8,825 bases of DNA from an uncultured Solobacterium sp. GTDB lineage: Bacteria > Bacillota_I > Bacilli_A > Erysipelotrichales > Erysipelotrichaceae. The notes below the pieces were generated by a model. The model had not been told where the DNA came from. It did no database searches and saw only the letters and a program-made list of their open reading frames with translations. Position 1 is the stretch's first letter. Every line of letters starts with the position of its first letter. Shown one piece after another: positions 1-6,349 of the stretch. The stretch covers positions 1 to 8,825 of the forward strand of contig CALHUY010000029.1 of assembly GCA_938039295.1 (NCBI GenBank), in the 5' to 3' direction. The position numbers and the translations under genes are program-made.

Positions 1-1
1 C

Positions 2-340
2 TTTGGTGGAGGAACTGGAAGTCCATACTTTTCAACTGATACAACAGCAGCTTTAAGAGCTAGTGAAATTAAAGCAGAAGTAATTTTAATGGCCAAGAAT
101 AGTGTAGATGGCGTGTATAGTGCAGATCCTAAGAAGGATCCAAATGCGAAGAAGTATACACATTTAACATATATGGACCTATTGAATAATGGATTACAAG
201 TCATGGATTCCACTGCTACAAGTATGTGCATGGACAATGACATGGAACTCATGGTATTTAACATGAATGAAAAGGATAATATCGTCAAAGCAATGAAGGG
301 CGAAAAGATTGGAACAATCATTAATAAGGAGGAGAAGTAA
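2..340 (+). CDS. pyrH: UMP kinase (uridylate kinase), C-terminal part; 5' end outside the window
   Basis: Bacterial UMP kinase phosphorylates UMP to UDP with ATP in the cytoplasm, the step that feeds UTP and CTP synthesis. The open frame enters from the left edge, so only about the last 112 residues are present. Visible family motifs are [19 protein letters not shown] at the partial N-terminus, [20 protein letters not shown] in the nucleotide-binding part, then [12 protein letters not shown] and the closing GEKIGTII, all at the expected spacing and ending where the family normally ends. An ATG at 89 lies inside the conserved domain and is not the start. It sits 2 nt ahead of frr, the usual pyrH-frr pair, and the frr ribosome binding site lies within its last codons. 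Identification is by motif recognition and is very secure. Confidence 0.97.
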   Translation, partial: FGGGTGSPYFSTDTTAALRASEIKAEVILMAKNSVDGVYSADPKKDPNAKKYTHLTYMDLLNNGLQVMDSTATSMCMDNDMELMVFNMNEKDNIVKAMKGEKIGTIINKEEK

Positions 341-342
341 TA

Positions 343-891
343 ATGGCATACGCAATCGTTGATTCCAGTGCAGCAAAGATGGATAAGGTTATCGAACATC
401 TACAATCAGAATTAAATACAGTACGTACAGGTGCAGCTAACGTTAAGATGTTAGACCGTGTTGAAGTGGACTACTATGGTTCTCCAACACCACTAAACCA
501 GATTGCGGCTTTATCCGTTTCTGAAGGTCGTACACTTGTAATTAAGCCTTATGACCCAAGCAGCTTAAAGGCTATTGAACATGCATGTAACGAAGCTGAC
601 TTAGGTATTGCACCATCTAACGATGGAACAGTTGTACGTTTAACAGTTCCACAGTTAACAGGTGAAACACGTAAGGAAATGACAAAGAAGGTTGATAAGA
701 TGGGTGAAGAATGCAAGATTCAAATCCGTAATATCCGCCGTGACGCAATGTCTGTTGTAAAGAAGGACAAAACAATGGATGAGGACACTCAAAAGGACTG
801 CGAAAATGAGATTCAGAAGCTTACTGATAAGTATGTTAAGAAGATTGATGATTTAGCAGCTGCTAAGAGTGCAGAAGTATTAAAGGTTTAA
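343..891 (+). CDS. frr: Ribosome recycling factor
   Basis: RRF splits the post-termination 70S ribosome together with EF-G in the cytoplasm. The 182-residue product is close to the usual 185. It shows the family pattern: an N-terminal helix with MDKVIEHLQSELNTVRTG, the domain-II strand segment DYYGSPTPLNQIAALSV, then RTLVIKPYDPSSLKAIE, the LGIAPSNDGTVVRLTVPQLTGETRKEM region, and a long lysine- and glutamate-rich C-terminal helix with RNIRRDAM. The ATG at 343 has an AAGGAGGA ribosome binding site at 326-333, 9 nt upstream and inside the end of pyrH. The 2-nt gap to pyrH indicates one transcript. An intrinsic terminator follows at 912-940. Nothing unusual was seen. Confidence 0.98.
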   Translation: MAYAIVDSSAAKMDKVIEHLQSELNTVRTGAANVKMLDRVEVDYYGSPTPLNQIAALSVSEGRTLVIKPYDPSSLKAIEHACNEADLGIAPSNDGTVVRLTVPQLTGETRKEMTKKVDKMGEECKIQIRNIRRDAMSVVKKDKTMDEDTQKDCENEIQKLTDKYVKKIDDLAAAKSAEVLKV

Positions 892-911
892 TCTCAAAGT
901 TATACTTTATG

Positions 912-940
912 ATCAGTCTGTGTATCAGGCTGATTTTTTT
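912..940 (+). terminator. Rho-independent terminator after frr
   Basis: A 9-bp stem (912-920 with 926-934, one G-T wobble) closes a 5-nt loop (TGTAT) and is followed at once by six T residues at 935-940. This is a textbook intrinsic terminator 20 nt after the frr stop. It separates the pyrH-frr transcript from uppS, although read-through cannot be excluded. Confidence 0.88.
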
Positions 941-958
941 GTAGTAAAAAGGTATAAT
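930..958 (+). promoter_or_regulatory. Putative sigma-A-type promoter for uppS-cdsA-dxr-rseP
   Basis: A perfect TATAAT -10 box lies at 953-958. Seventeen bases upstream, CTGATT (930-935) is a poor -35 match (3 of 6) and overlaps the 3' arm of the frr terminator. Transcription would start about 965, giving a leader of under 20 nt before the uppS ATG at 982. The perfect -10 directly after a terminator supports the call; the weak -35 lowers it. Confidence 0.55.
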
Positions 959-981
959 AAGATAGTTAGTGGAGAATTGAT

Positions 982-1686
982 ATGAATACATGTAAACACT
1001 TAGCGATTATCATGGATGGCAATGGTAGATGGGCCAAGGCACAAGGAAAACCTCGTACAGCAGGACATCTCGTTGGAAGTGATAATGTTCGTACCATCGC
1101 AATTGCGGCAGATGAGATGGGAATTGAATATCTAACACTCTATGCCTTCTCAACTGAAAACTGGAAACGAACAGCTGATGAAGTAAACTACATTATGAAA
1201 TTACCAGCATTCTTCTTTAAGAAGTATATGCAGGAGTTCTTAGATAGAGGCTTCCGTATGCGTATTATTGGAGAATTGGATATGTTACCAAAGGCAACAC
1301 AAAAGGTATTACGTGATGCTGAGGAAGAATCAAAAGATAATCATGGCTTATCACTCAACATTTGTATGAACTATGGATCTAGACGAGAAATCTTACTTGC
1401 GGCTAGAAAGTACGCCCAGGATGTTGTGGATGGTAAAGCTACACTAGATATAGAAGAGGAAGACTTTGATCAATACATGATGACAAAGGATTTCCCACCA
1501 GTTGATCTTTTAATTCGTACAAGTGGCGAACAACGTATTTCGAACTATTTATTATGGCAGATTGCTTATGCGGAGCTAGAGTTTGTGCCAGAATCATGGC
1601 CAGAGTTTACTCCAGAAGTATTAAAACGCTGTCTAGAGGAATATCAAAATCGTGATCGACGATTTGGAGGAGTTAAGAATGTCTAA
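982..1686 (+). CDS. uppS: Undecaprenyl diphosphate synthase (cis-prenyltransferase)
   Basis: UppS condenses farnesyl diphosphate with eight isopentenyl diphosphates to make C55 undecaprenyl diphosphate, the carrier lipid for peptidoglycan and other wall polymers. The 234-residue protein is a little short for the family but complete. Motifs seen are HLAIIMDGNGRWAKAQGKPR with catalytic Asp12, GHLVG at 28-32, YLTLYAFSTENWKR, and the C-terminal signature RTSGEQRISNYLLWQ followed by AYAELEF, whose Glu binds magnesium in characterised homologues. The ATG at 982 has GGAG at 971-974, 7 nt upstream. It is the first gene after the frr terminator and a TATAAT box, so it probably leads the lipid and protease operon. 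Its last 8 bases overlap cdsA, and the cdsA ribosome binding site lies within its coding sequence, suggesting coupled translation. Confidence 0.97.
   Translation: MNTCKHLAIIMDGNGRWAKAQGKPRTAGHLVGSDNVRTIAIAADEMGIEYLTLYAFSTENWKRTADEVNYIMKLPAFFFKKYMQEFLDRGFRMRIIGELDMLPKATQKVLRDAEEESKDNHGLSLNICMNYGSRREILLAARKYAQDVVDGKATLDIEEEDFDQYMMTKDFPPVDLLIRTSGEQRISNYLLWQIAYAELEFVPESWPEFTPEVLKRCLEEYQNRDRRFGGVKNV
1666..1672 (+). promoter_or_regulatory. Ribosome binding site deciding the cdsA start
   Basis: GGAGGAG lies inside the end of uppS, 6 nt before the ATG at 1679. It supports ATG 1679 rather than the in-frame GTG at 1652, which lies upstream of this site and has no comparable motif of its own. Confidence 0.8.
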
Positions 1687-2467
1687 AATGAAATTAAAAA
1701 CAATTGTTGCGTTTGTGATTATACTTGTTGTAGCACCACCGCTCTATTTTGGTGGTGATTTATTACAGGCACTTTTGATTCTTGTTAGTGCATTAGGTTC
1801 TCTTGAGATTGCATCGTTAACTGACCAAAAGAAACATTGGTTCTTATCTTTGATGACATTGGCTGCTGTGATGGCTATGTACTATATCAACCGTTCAATG
1901 TTTCCAGCAATTCTTGCGATTTGGGTGATTGTATTATTTGTTACAGAATTATTGCGTAAAAATGAAAGCAGTGATTTAACGGCGTATACATTACTGATGT
2001 CTATTTTATTAGGTTTGGGTTTACGTTGTATCTCTGTTATTTATCACGATGGTGCCACAAAGGGATTTCAAACAATTATCTTTGTATTAATTGGCTGTTT
2101 CTTCTGTGATACAGGTGCCTATCTTTCTGGTTCTCTATTTGGAAAGCATAAGTTAATTCCGCATGTTTCACCAAATAAGACAGTTGAAGGTGCGATAGGT
2201 GGTTACCTTATCGGTGCAATTGGTGCCTTGTTATGGGGACTATTCGTCACAACATATCTACCAAAAGAGCTTGTAATTACTGCTAGTTTAATTATTCCTG
2301 CAGTTGCGCAGATTGGTGACTTAAGTTTCTCATCAATTAAGCGTAGATTTGGTATTAAAGATTTCTCAAATATCTTGCCAGGACATGGTGGTATCTTTGA
2401 TCGTATTGACTCATTGATTTTCTGTTTGATGGCTTTTAATGGTTTGATGATCTTATGGGGTATTTAA
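1679..2467 (+). CDS. cdsA: Phosphatidate cytidylyltransferase (CDP-diglyceride synthase)
   Basis: CdsA is an integral membrane enzyme that converts phosphatidic acid and CTP to CDP-diacylglycerol, the branch point for phosphatidylglycerol and cardiolipin. The 262-residue product is mostly hydrophobic with several predicted membrane segments, from about residue 5 onward (for example TIVAFVIILVVAPPLYF). It ends with the family signature at residues 218-244: SSIKRR, then KD, then LPGHGGIFDRID, including the conserved Lys, the HGG and both aspartates of the metal site. VSPNKTVEG just upstream is also conserved. I start it at ATG 1679 because GGAGGAG lies 6 nt upstream; a GTG at 1652 would add nine residues. 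It overlaps uppS by 8 bp, and its stop is 1 nt before dxr. Confidence 0.96.
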   Translation: MSKMKLKTIVAFVIILVVAPPLYFGGDLLQALLILVSALGSLEIASLTDQKKHWFLSLMTLAAVMAMYYINRSMFPAILAIWVIVLFVTELLRKNESSDLTAYTLLMSILLGLGLRCISVIYHDGATKGFQTIIFVLIGCFFCDTGAYLSGSLFGKHKLIPHVSPNKTVEGAIGGYLIGAIGALLWGLFVTTYLPKELVITASLIIPAVAQIGDLSFSSIKRRFGIKDFSNILPGHGGIFDRIDSLIFCLMAFNGLMILWGI

Positions 2468-2468
2468 A

Positions 2469-3626
2469 ATGAAGCGTTTGATGTTATTGGGTGCGAGTGG
2501 TTCTATTGGTACCCAAACAATTGATGTTGTATTACAACATCCTGATGAGTTTTCACTTGTTGGAATAAGTGTAGGACATCGCATTGATATCTTAAAAGAA
2601 ATTCTAGAGAAGATTTCTGTACCGCATGTCTGCGTATGTGAAGAAAAAGATATGCAAGAGTTATCTTCTTTATATCCTGATATTCATTTCTATTTTGGAG
2701 ATGAAGGCTTGATTACGCTTGTGAAAATGAAAGAGTATGATTTATTAGTAAATGCTCTCGTTGGCTTTGTAGGTTTTTTACCTACGCTACATGCGATTCA
2801 AACAGGTCATCACATCGCACTTGCCAATAAGGAAACACTGGTTGTTGGTGGGGAACTGATTGATAAAGCTATCAAGGAATACGGTTTATCTTTATATCCA
2901 ATTGATAGTGAGCATTCCGCTATCTTCCAAGCACTACAGGGAAATGCACATAAAGAGATAAAGCGTCTTATCATTACAGCCTCCGGTGGTTCTTTCCGCA
3001 ATCGAACAAGAGAAGAGCTAAAGGACGTTACTGTAGAACAGGCCCTTGCACATCCTAATTGGGCAATGGGTGCGAAGATTACAATCGATAGTGCAGATAT
3101 GATGAATAAGGGATTTGAAGTCATTGAAGCACATTACTTATTTGATATTGATTATGATCGCATTGATGTGGTGATGCATCCGGAGTCAGTGATTCATTCT
3201 ATGGTGGAATATGTAGACCATAGTGTGATGGCACAACTTGGTGCACCAGATATGCGTTTGCCTATTCAATATGCATTAACATGGCCACATCGTTATCCAC
3301 TTGATTTAGAGAAGCCATTAGACTTAACTGAGGTTGCGACATTACATTTTGCTAAGCCTGATTTTGAAAGATTTCCATTGCTTGCACTAGCGTATGAAGC
3401 TGGTAAAAAGGGTGGTAATCTTCCAGCAGTCATGAATGCCGCAAATGAAGTTGCCAATGCAGCGTTCAGAAATAAACAGATATCATTTTTACAGATTGAA
3501 GATATCGTTATCAGGGCAGTACATACTGTAGCTTATCAAGCAGTTAATACAGTACAAGATTTAATTGATGCGGATCGTTGGGGAAGAGACTTCGCATATC
3601 AACAAATACAAGGAGTAAACCAATGA
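2469..3626 (+). CDS. dxr: 1-deoxy-D-xylulose 5-phosphate reductoisomerase
   Basis: Dxr (IspC) converts DXP to 2-C-methyl-D-erythritol 4-phosphate with NADPH, the committed step of the MEP isoprenoid pathway, so this organism makes isopentenyl diphosphate by that route. The 385-residue protein is full length. It shows the NADPH loop GASGSIG (8-14), LANKETLV (118-125), the metal-site segment PIDSEHSA with Asp146 and Glu148, ITASGGSFR, HPNWAMG, DSADMMNKGFEVIEAH with Asn213, Lys214 and Glu217, and HPESVIHSMVEY. These match the Asp150, Glu152, Asn227, Lys228 and Glu231 set of the E. coli enzyme. One difference: Asp210 replaces the usual Thr in DSATMMNKG. The start has only a weak GGGG ribosome binding site (2457-2460), so translation may depend on coupling with cdsA. 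Its TGA overlaps the rseP ATG in an ATGA junction. Confidence 0.97.
   Translation: MKRLMLLGASGSIGTQTIDVVLQHPDEFSLVGISVGHRIDILKEILEKISVPHVCVCEEKDMQELSSLYPDIHFYFGDEGLITLVKMKEYDLLVNALVGFVGFLPTLHAIQTGHHIALANKETLVVGGELIDKAIKEYGLSLYPIDSEHSAIFQALQGNAHKEIKRLIITASGGSFRNRTREELKDVTVEQALAHPNWAMGAKITIDSADMMNKGFEVIEAHYLFDIDYDRIDVVMHPESVIHSMVEYVDHSVMAQLGAPDMRLPIQYALTWPHRYPLDLEKPLDLTEVATLHFAKPDFERFPLLALAYEAGKKGGNLPAVMNAANEVANAAFRNKQISFLQIEDIVIRAVHTVAYQAVNTVQDLIDADRWGRDFAYQQIQGVNQ
3610..3615 (+). promoter_or_regulatory. Ribosome binding site deciding the rseP start
   Basis: AAGGAG inside the end of dxr, 7 nt before the ATG at 3623. It selects this ATG over an in-frame TTG at 3578, and starting here puts the HExxH helix at the expected N-terminal position. 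Confidence 0.8.
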
Positions 3627-4702
3627 CAGCAATTTTATTTATCGTATTACTTTCCATCATCGTAACGATTCATGAATTCGGACATTTCTTAGTTGCCAAA
3701 GCATTTGGTGTCTATTGTTTTGAATTCTCAATCGGTATGGGACCGGCTTTATTTACACGTAAAGGCAAAGAGACGAAGTTCTCTATCCGTGCATTACCTA
3801 TCGGTGGTTATGTCGCAATGGCAGGTGAAACCGAAGGGGATGAAGCCTATCCTGATGTAAAGGTTCCTGAGGGAAGAAGAATTACAGACCAAAAACCATA
3901 CGAGGTCGCCTCTGGATGGAAGAAGATATGTATCATGCTTGCAGGTGTCGCAATGAATTTCTTGCTTGCATGGGTTATCTTCTCTATGTTCTTGTTAAAT
4001 ACTGGTACATTTACAAAATCAAGTGAACCCGTCATTGCTACGGTGTTAGAAAATAGCCCTGCTGAACAAGCTGGCTTACAGGCAGGAGACCGTATTATTA
4101 AGGTTACGAAAGAAGATGGTTCATCCGTTGAACCAAAGACATTCTTAGAGTTTCAAGCCTTCAATGGTGATAATAAGGGTACAGAAACCTTTACCATCCT
4201 ACGTGATGGACAAACATTAACGGTTGAAGTTACACCAACCTACAACAAAGAAACAGATAGTTACATGTTTGGTATTAGTGCGAAAGCAGGAGAGCAGGTT
4301 AAGATTAATCTTCTAAACTGTTGGTATTATGGCTTAGTTGAGATGCAAGTTATTACATCAATGACCATTCAGGCATTATTAAACCTTGTACGAGGTAAGG
4401 GGTTGAATCAATTATCTGGTCCTGTTGGAATTTATCAGGCAACAGCGACCTACGCAAGTCTTGGTTTTGGTGCATATATGATGCTAGTAGCACAAATTAG
4501 TTTGAATGTCGGTATTTTCAATCTATTGCCACTACCAGTATTAGATGGTGGACAGGTTGTTATTACAGTACTTGAATGGATTACAAGACGTCAGTTTAAT
4601 GAAAAATTAAAGACTGCTATCATGATTATTTGTTGGGTACTACTAATCAGTGTTATGATATTTGCAACATGGAACGATATTTCCAAATTATTTATAAAGT
4701 AG
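3623..4702 (+). CDS. rseP: RseP-type site-2 intramembrane zinc metalloprotease
   Basis: A membrane-embedded S2P-family protease. Homologues cleave transmembrane anti-sigma factors and remnant signal peptides; the substrate here is unknown. The 359-residue product begins with a hydrophobic helix carrying the zinc motif HEFGH (17-21). A second membrane segment around 103-128 contains the conserved GVAMNFLLA. A single PDZ domain follows at about 137-220 (VIATVLENSPAEQAGLQAGDRIIKV). The third metal ligand region is NLLPLPVLDGG at 300-310 with Asp308, followed by a C-terminal membrane helix. One PDZ domain, rather than the two of E. coli RseP, is usual in Firmicutes. I start at ATG 3623, which has AAGGAG 7 nt upstream and overlaps the dxr stop by 4 bp. 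In Firmicutes this gene is commonly the last of the uppS-cdsA-dxr group and is often followed by proS and polC, which are absent here. Confidence 0.95.
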   Translation: MTAILFIVLLSIIVTIHEFGHFLVAKAFGVYCFEFSIGMGPALFTRKGKETKFSIRALPIGGYVAMAGETEGDEAYPDVKVPEGRRITDQKPYEVASGWKKICIMLAGVAMNFLLAWVIFSMFLLNTGTFTKSSEPVIATVLENSPAEQAGLQAGDRIIKVTKEDGSSVEPKTFLEFQAFNGDNKGTETFTILRDGQTLTVEVTPTYNKETDSYMFGISAKAGEQVKINLLNCWYYGLVEMQVITSMTIQALLNLVRGKGLNQLSGPVGIYQATATYASLGFGAYMMLVAQISLNVGIFNLLPLPVLDGGQVVITVLEWITRRQFNEKLKTAIMIICWVLLISVMIFATWNDISKLFIK

Positions 4703-4718
4703 AGGAGATTAAAATAAA

Positions 4719-5732
4719 ATGAAAACAATTCTTGTTACTGGGGGTACTGGCTTTATTGGGTCAAATACTTGTGTATCTTTGATCAATGCAGGTTATGACG
4801 TAGTTGTACTAGACAATCTTTACAACTCAAAAGAAGTCGTATTAGACCGTATTGAAAAATTAACAGGTAAAAAGCCAAAGTTCTATAAGACAGATATCTT
4901 AGACCGCAAGGGATTAGATCAGATTTTTGCTGAGAATAAGATTGATGCAGTCATTCACTTTGCTGGCTATAAGGCAGTAGGTGAATCTGTAGAAATTCCA
5001 TTAACATATTATGAGAATAATATTACTGGTTCTTTAAATCTATATATGGCAATGAAGGAAGCTGGTTGTAAGACACTTGTATTCTCATCTAGTGCGACAG
5101 TTTATGGTTCTCCAGAATCCTGTCCAATTAGAGAAGACTTCCCAGTATCCACAACAAACCCTTATGGTTCTACAAAGTTAATGAATGAGATGATCTTACA
5201 GGATTTGAGTAAGTCTGATCCTGAGTGGTCTATTATGTTATTACGCTATTTCAACCCAATTGGAGCACATCCAAGTGGACTTTTAGGAGAAGTTCCAAAT
5301 GGTATTCCTAATAACTTAGTACCATATATCGCACGTGTTGCGATTGGAGTAACTGAGAAGGTACGTGTATTTGGTAATGACTACAATACAGTTGATGGTA
5401 CAGGTGTTCGTGACTATATCCACGTATGTGATTTAGCAGATGGTCATATCGCAGCTGTTAATTATGCATTAGAGCACAAGGGTGTTGAAAAGGTGAACCT
5501 TGGTACAGGTAATGGTTATAGTGTATTACAGGTTATTCAAGCATACAGCAAGGCTTGTGGTAGAGATTTACCATATGATATCTTGCCACGTAGAGCAGGA
5601 GACGTTGCGGAATGTTATGCAGATCCAACAAAGGCATTTGAATTATTAGGTTGGAAGGCACAGTACAATATTGATCAGATGTGTAAGGATTCATGGAACT
5701 TTACACAGATGAATCCAAATGGAATTGAATAA
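4719..5732 (+). CDS. galE: UDP-hexose 4-epimerase (GalE family), predicted to accept N-acetylated sugars
   Basis: An NAD-dependent short-chain dehydrogenase-type epimerase that interconverts UDP-glucose and UDP-galactose, and in some members UDP-GlcNAc and UDP-GalNAc. The 337-residue length is typical. Visible are the NAD loop GGTGFIGS near the N-terminus, HFAGYKAVGES, the catalytic segment SSSATVYG with Ser124, Tyr149 and Lys153 in NPYGSTK, RYFNPIGAH, and GVRDYIHV. The numbering matches E. coli GalE. Position 299 is Cys (in GDVAECYADP) where E. coli has Tyr; a small residue there is known to allow N-acetylhexosamine substrates. The ribosome binding site GAGGAG at 4702-4707 lies 11 nt before the ATG. 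The 16-nt gap after rseP has no terminator, so it is probably co-transcribed. A PTS EIIA-like gene starts 1 nt after its stop. The product probably supplies UDP-Gal or UDP-GalNAc for surface glycans. Confidence 0.94.
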   Translation: MKTILVTGGTGFIGSNTCVSLINAGYDVVVLDNLYNSKEVVLDRIEKLTGKKPKFYKTDILDRKGLDQIFAENKIDAVIHFAGYKAVGESVEIPLTYYENNITGSLNLYMAMKEAGCKTLVFSSSATVYGSPESCPIREDFPVSTTNPYGSTKLMNEMILQDLSKSDPEWSIMLLRYFNPIGAHPSGLLGEVPNGIPNNLVPYIARVAIGVTEKVRVFGNDYNTVDGTGVRDYIHVCDLADGHIAAVNYALEHKGVEKVNLGTGNGYSVLQVIQAYSKACGRDLPYDILPRRAGDVAECYADPTKAFELLGWKAQYNIDQMCKDSWNFTQMNPNGIE

Positions 5733-5733
5733 T

Positions 5734-6159
5734 ATGATAGGGCTAATTATTACTGGTAATGGTACATTTCCAGAAGGTGTAACAAGTGCAGTTGAGATTC
5801 TTTCTGGAAAGATAGAAGATTACGAAACAGTGTCATTTCTATTAGAAGAGACGGTAGATCAATTCATTAATAGACTACGTACTGCAATTGAATCTATGAA
5901 GCAAAATGGTAATATCCTTATCATGGCAGATGTTTTGGACAGTACAACATATCGTGAAGCTTGCGCTCTTGCAAAAGAGTATGCGGCTGAATGTAATATC
6001 GATGTAGTTGCTGGTTTGAATATCGGAATGGTTCTACAAGCAAGTATGGCAAGAAGTTATATTCATAACGTGAATGATTTAGCTTCTCTAGCAGTAGAAG
6101 CTGGACATAGCCAGATTGTAGACTTCGACGAAAAGCAGCCGGATGAAGACATTGCTTAA
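5734..6159 (+). CDS. Degenerate mannose-family PTS EIIA-like protein lacking the phospho-accepting histidine
   Basis: The 141-residue product aligns by eye over its whole length with the EIIA domain of mannose/hexosamine-type phosphotransferase systems: an opening strand MIGLIITGNGTFPEG, ILSGKIEDYETV, a central ILIMADV strand, VVAGLNIGM, and LASLAVEAG near the end. In active members the first loop reads T/S-x-HG, and that His receives phosphate from HPr. Here it is Asn9 (codon AAT at 5758-5760). The D-x-x-GG-S/T-P loop has become D66-VLDSTT, and NLPM has become N96-IGM. It is therefore unlikely to pass phosphate to an EIIB. No EIIB, C or D genes are nearby. I use ATG 5734, because an upstream ATG at 5719 would add five residues before the first strand and overlap galE by 14 bp. 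The 1-nt gap to galE suggests coupled expression. The fold assignment is fairly sure; the role is unknown, possibly sugar sensing or partner binding. Confidence 0.8.
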   Translation: MIGLIITGNGTFPEGVTSAVEILSGKIEDYETVSFLLEETVDQFINRLRTAIESMKQNGNILIMADVLDSTTYREACALAKEYAAECNIDVVAGLNIGMVLQASMARSYIHNVNDLASLAVEAGHSQIVDFDEKQPDEDIA

Positions 6160-6161
6160 AT

Positions 6162-6211
6162 CAAATGATGAAAATCTTGTTTTGTATATACAGACAAGAT
6201 TTTTTCATTTG
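6162..6211 (+). terminator. Rho-independent terminator after the EIIA-like gene
   Basis: A perfect 10-bp stem (6171-6180 with 6194-6203) encloses a 13-nt loop, and a T-run spans 6201-6205. An outer 6-bp arm (6162-6167 with 6206-6211) extends the hairpin past small bulges. It starts 2 nt after the stop codon and closes the galE transcript. Confidence 0.85.
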
Positions 6212-6255
6212 TTTCTATAAAACATTTTATAAAACTTGTTTTCTTCAACAATTAC

Positions 6256-6284
6256 TTAAAAATCATACATTTATAGGCTATACT
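6256..6284 (+). promoter_or_regulatory. Putative sigma-A-type promoter of the surface protein gene
   Basis: TTAAAA (6256-6261, 4 of 6 to TTGACA) and TATACT (6279-6284, 5 of 6 to TATAAT) are separated by exactly 17 bp. They lie in the AT-rich gap between the galE-unit terminator and the surface protein gene. Transcription would begin near 6291 and leave a leader of roughly 60 nt, which contains an 11-bp direct repeat. Confidence 0.5.
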
Positions 6285-6294
6285 ATATTTAATG

Positions 6295-6324
6295 AATGAT
6301 AAATATTTTACGTAATGATAAATA
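6295..6324 (+). repeat. Pair of 11-bp direct repeats in the leader of the surface protein gene
   Basis: AATGATAAATA occurs at 6295-6305 and again, identical, at 6314-6324, offset by 19 bp. Both copies lie between the predicted promoter and the ribosome binding site. They could bind a regulator on DNA or RNA. Because the sequence is AT-rich, chance duplication is possible. Confidence 0.5.
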
Positions 6325-6336
6325 GAACTACATCGT

Positions 6337-6341
6337 GGAGG
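6337..6341 (+). promoter_or_regulatory. Ribosome binding site deciding the surface protein start
   Basis: GGAGG within a longer GGAGGGGG run, 8 nt before ATG 6350. The in-frame GTG at 6335 would begin on top of this site, so it is rejected as the start. Confidence 0.8.
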
Positions 6342-6349
6342 GGGATATC

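Noticed and set aside
194..376. Minus-strand open frame of 60 codons
   Set aside because: Opposite the end of pyrH and the start of frr, both certain genes.
1652..1678. GTG start giving cdsA nine more residues
   Set aside because: The GGAGGAG ribosome binding site at 1666-1672 is downstream of it and fits ATG 1679.
2810..3124. Minus-strand open frame of 104 codons
   Set aside because: It lies wholly opposite dxr, whose catalytic motifs are encoded there; the product shows no recognisable domain.
3578..3622. TTG start giving rseP fifteen more residues
   Set aside because: AAGGAG at 3610-3615 directs ATG 3623, and the extra residues are polar and precede the usual N-terminal zinc-site helix.
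3847..4035. Minus-strand open frame of 62 codons
   Set aside because: Shadow of rseP with no family features.
5719..5733. ATG start giving the EIIA-like protein five more residues
   Set aside because: The family begins at the first beta strand (MIG-I/L-I), matching ATG 5734, and no ribosome binding site is placed for 5719.
6183..6192. Palindrome TGTATATACA
   Set aside because: It is the loop of the terminator hairpin; no separate operator role is supported.
6335..6349. GTG start for the surface protein
   Set aside because: It coincides with the GGAGG ribosome binding site that serves ATG 6350.
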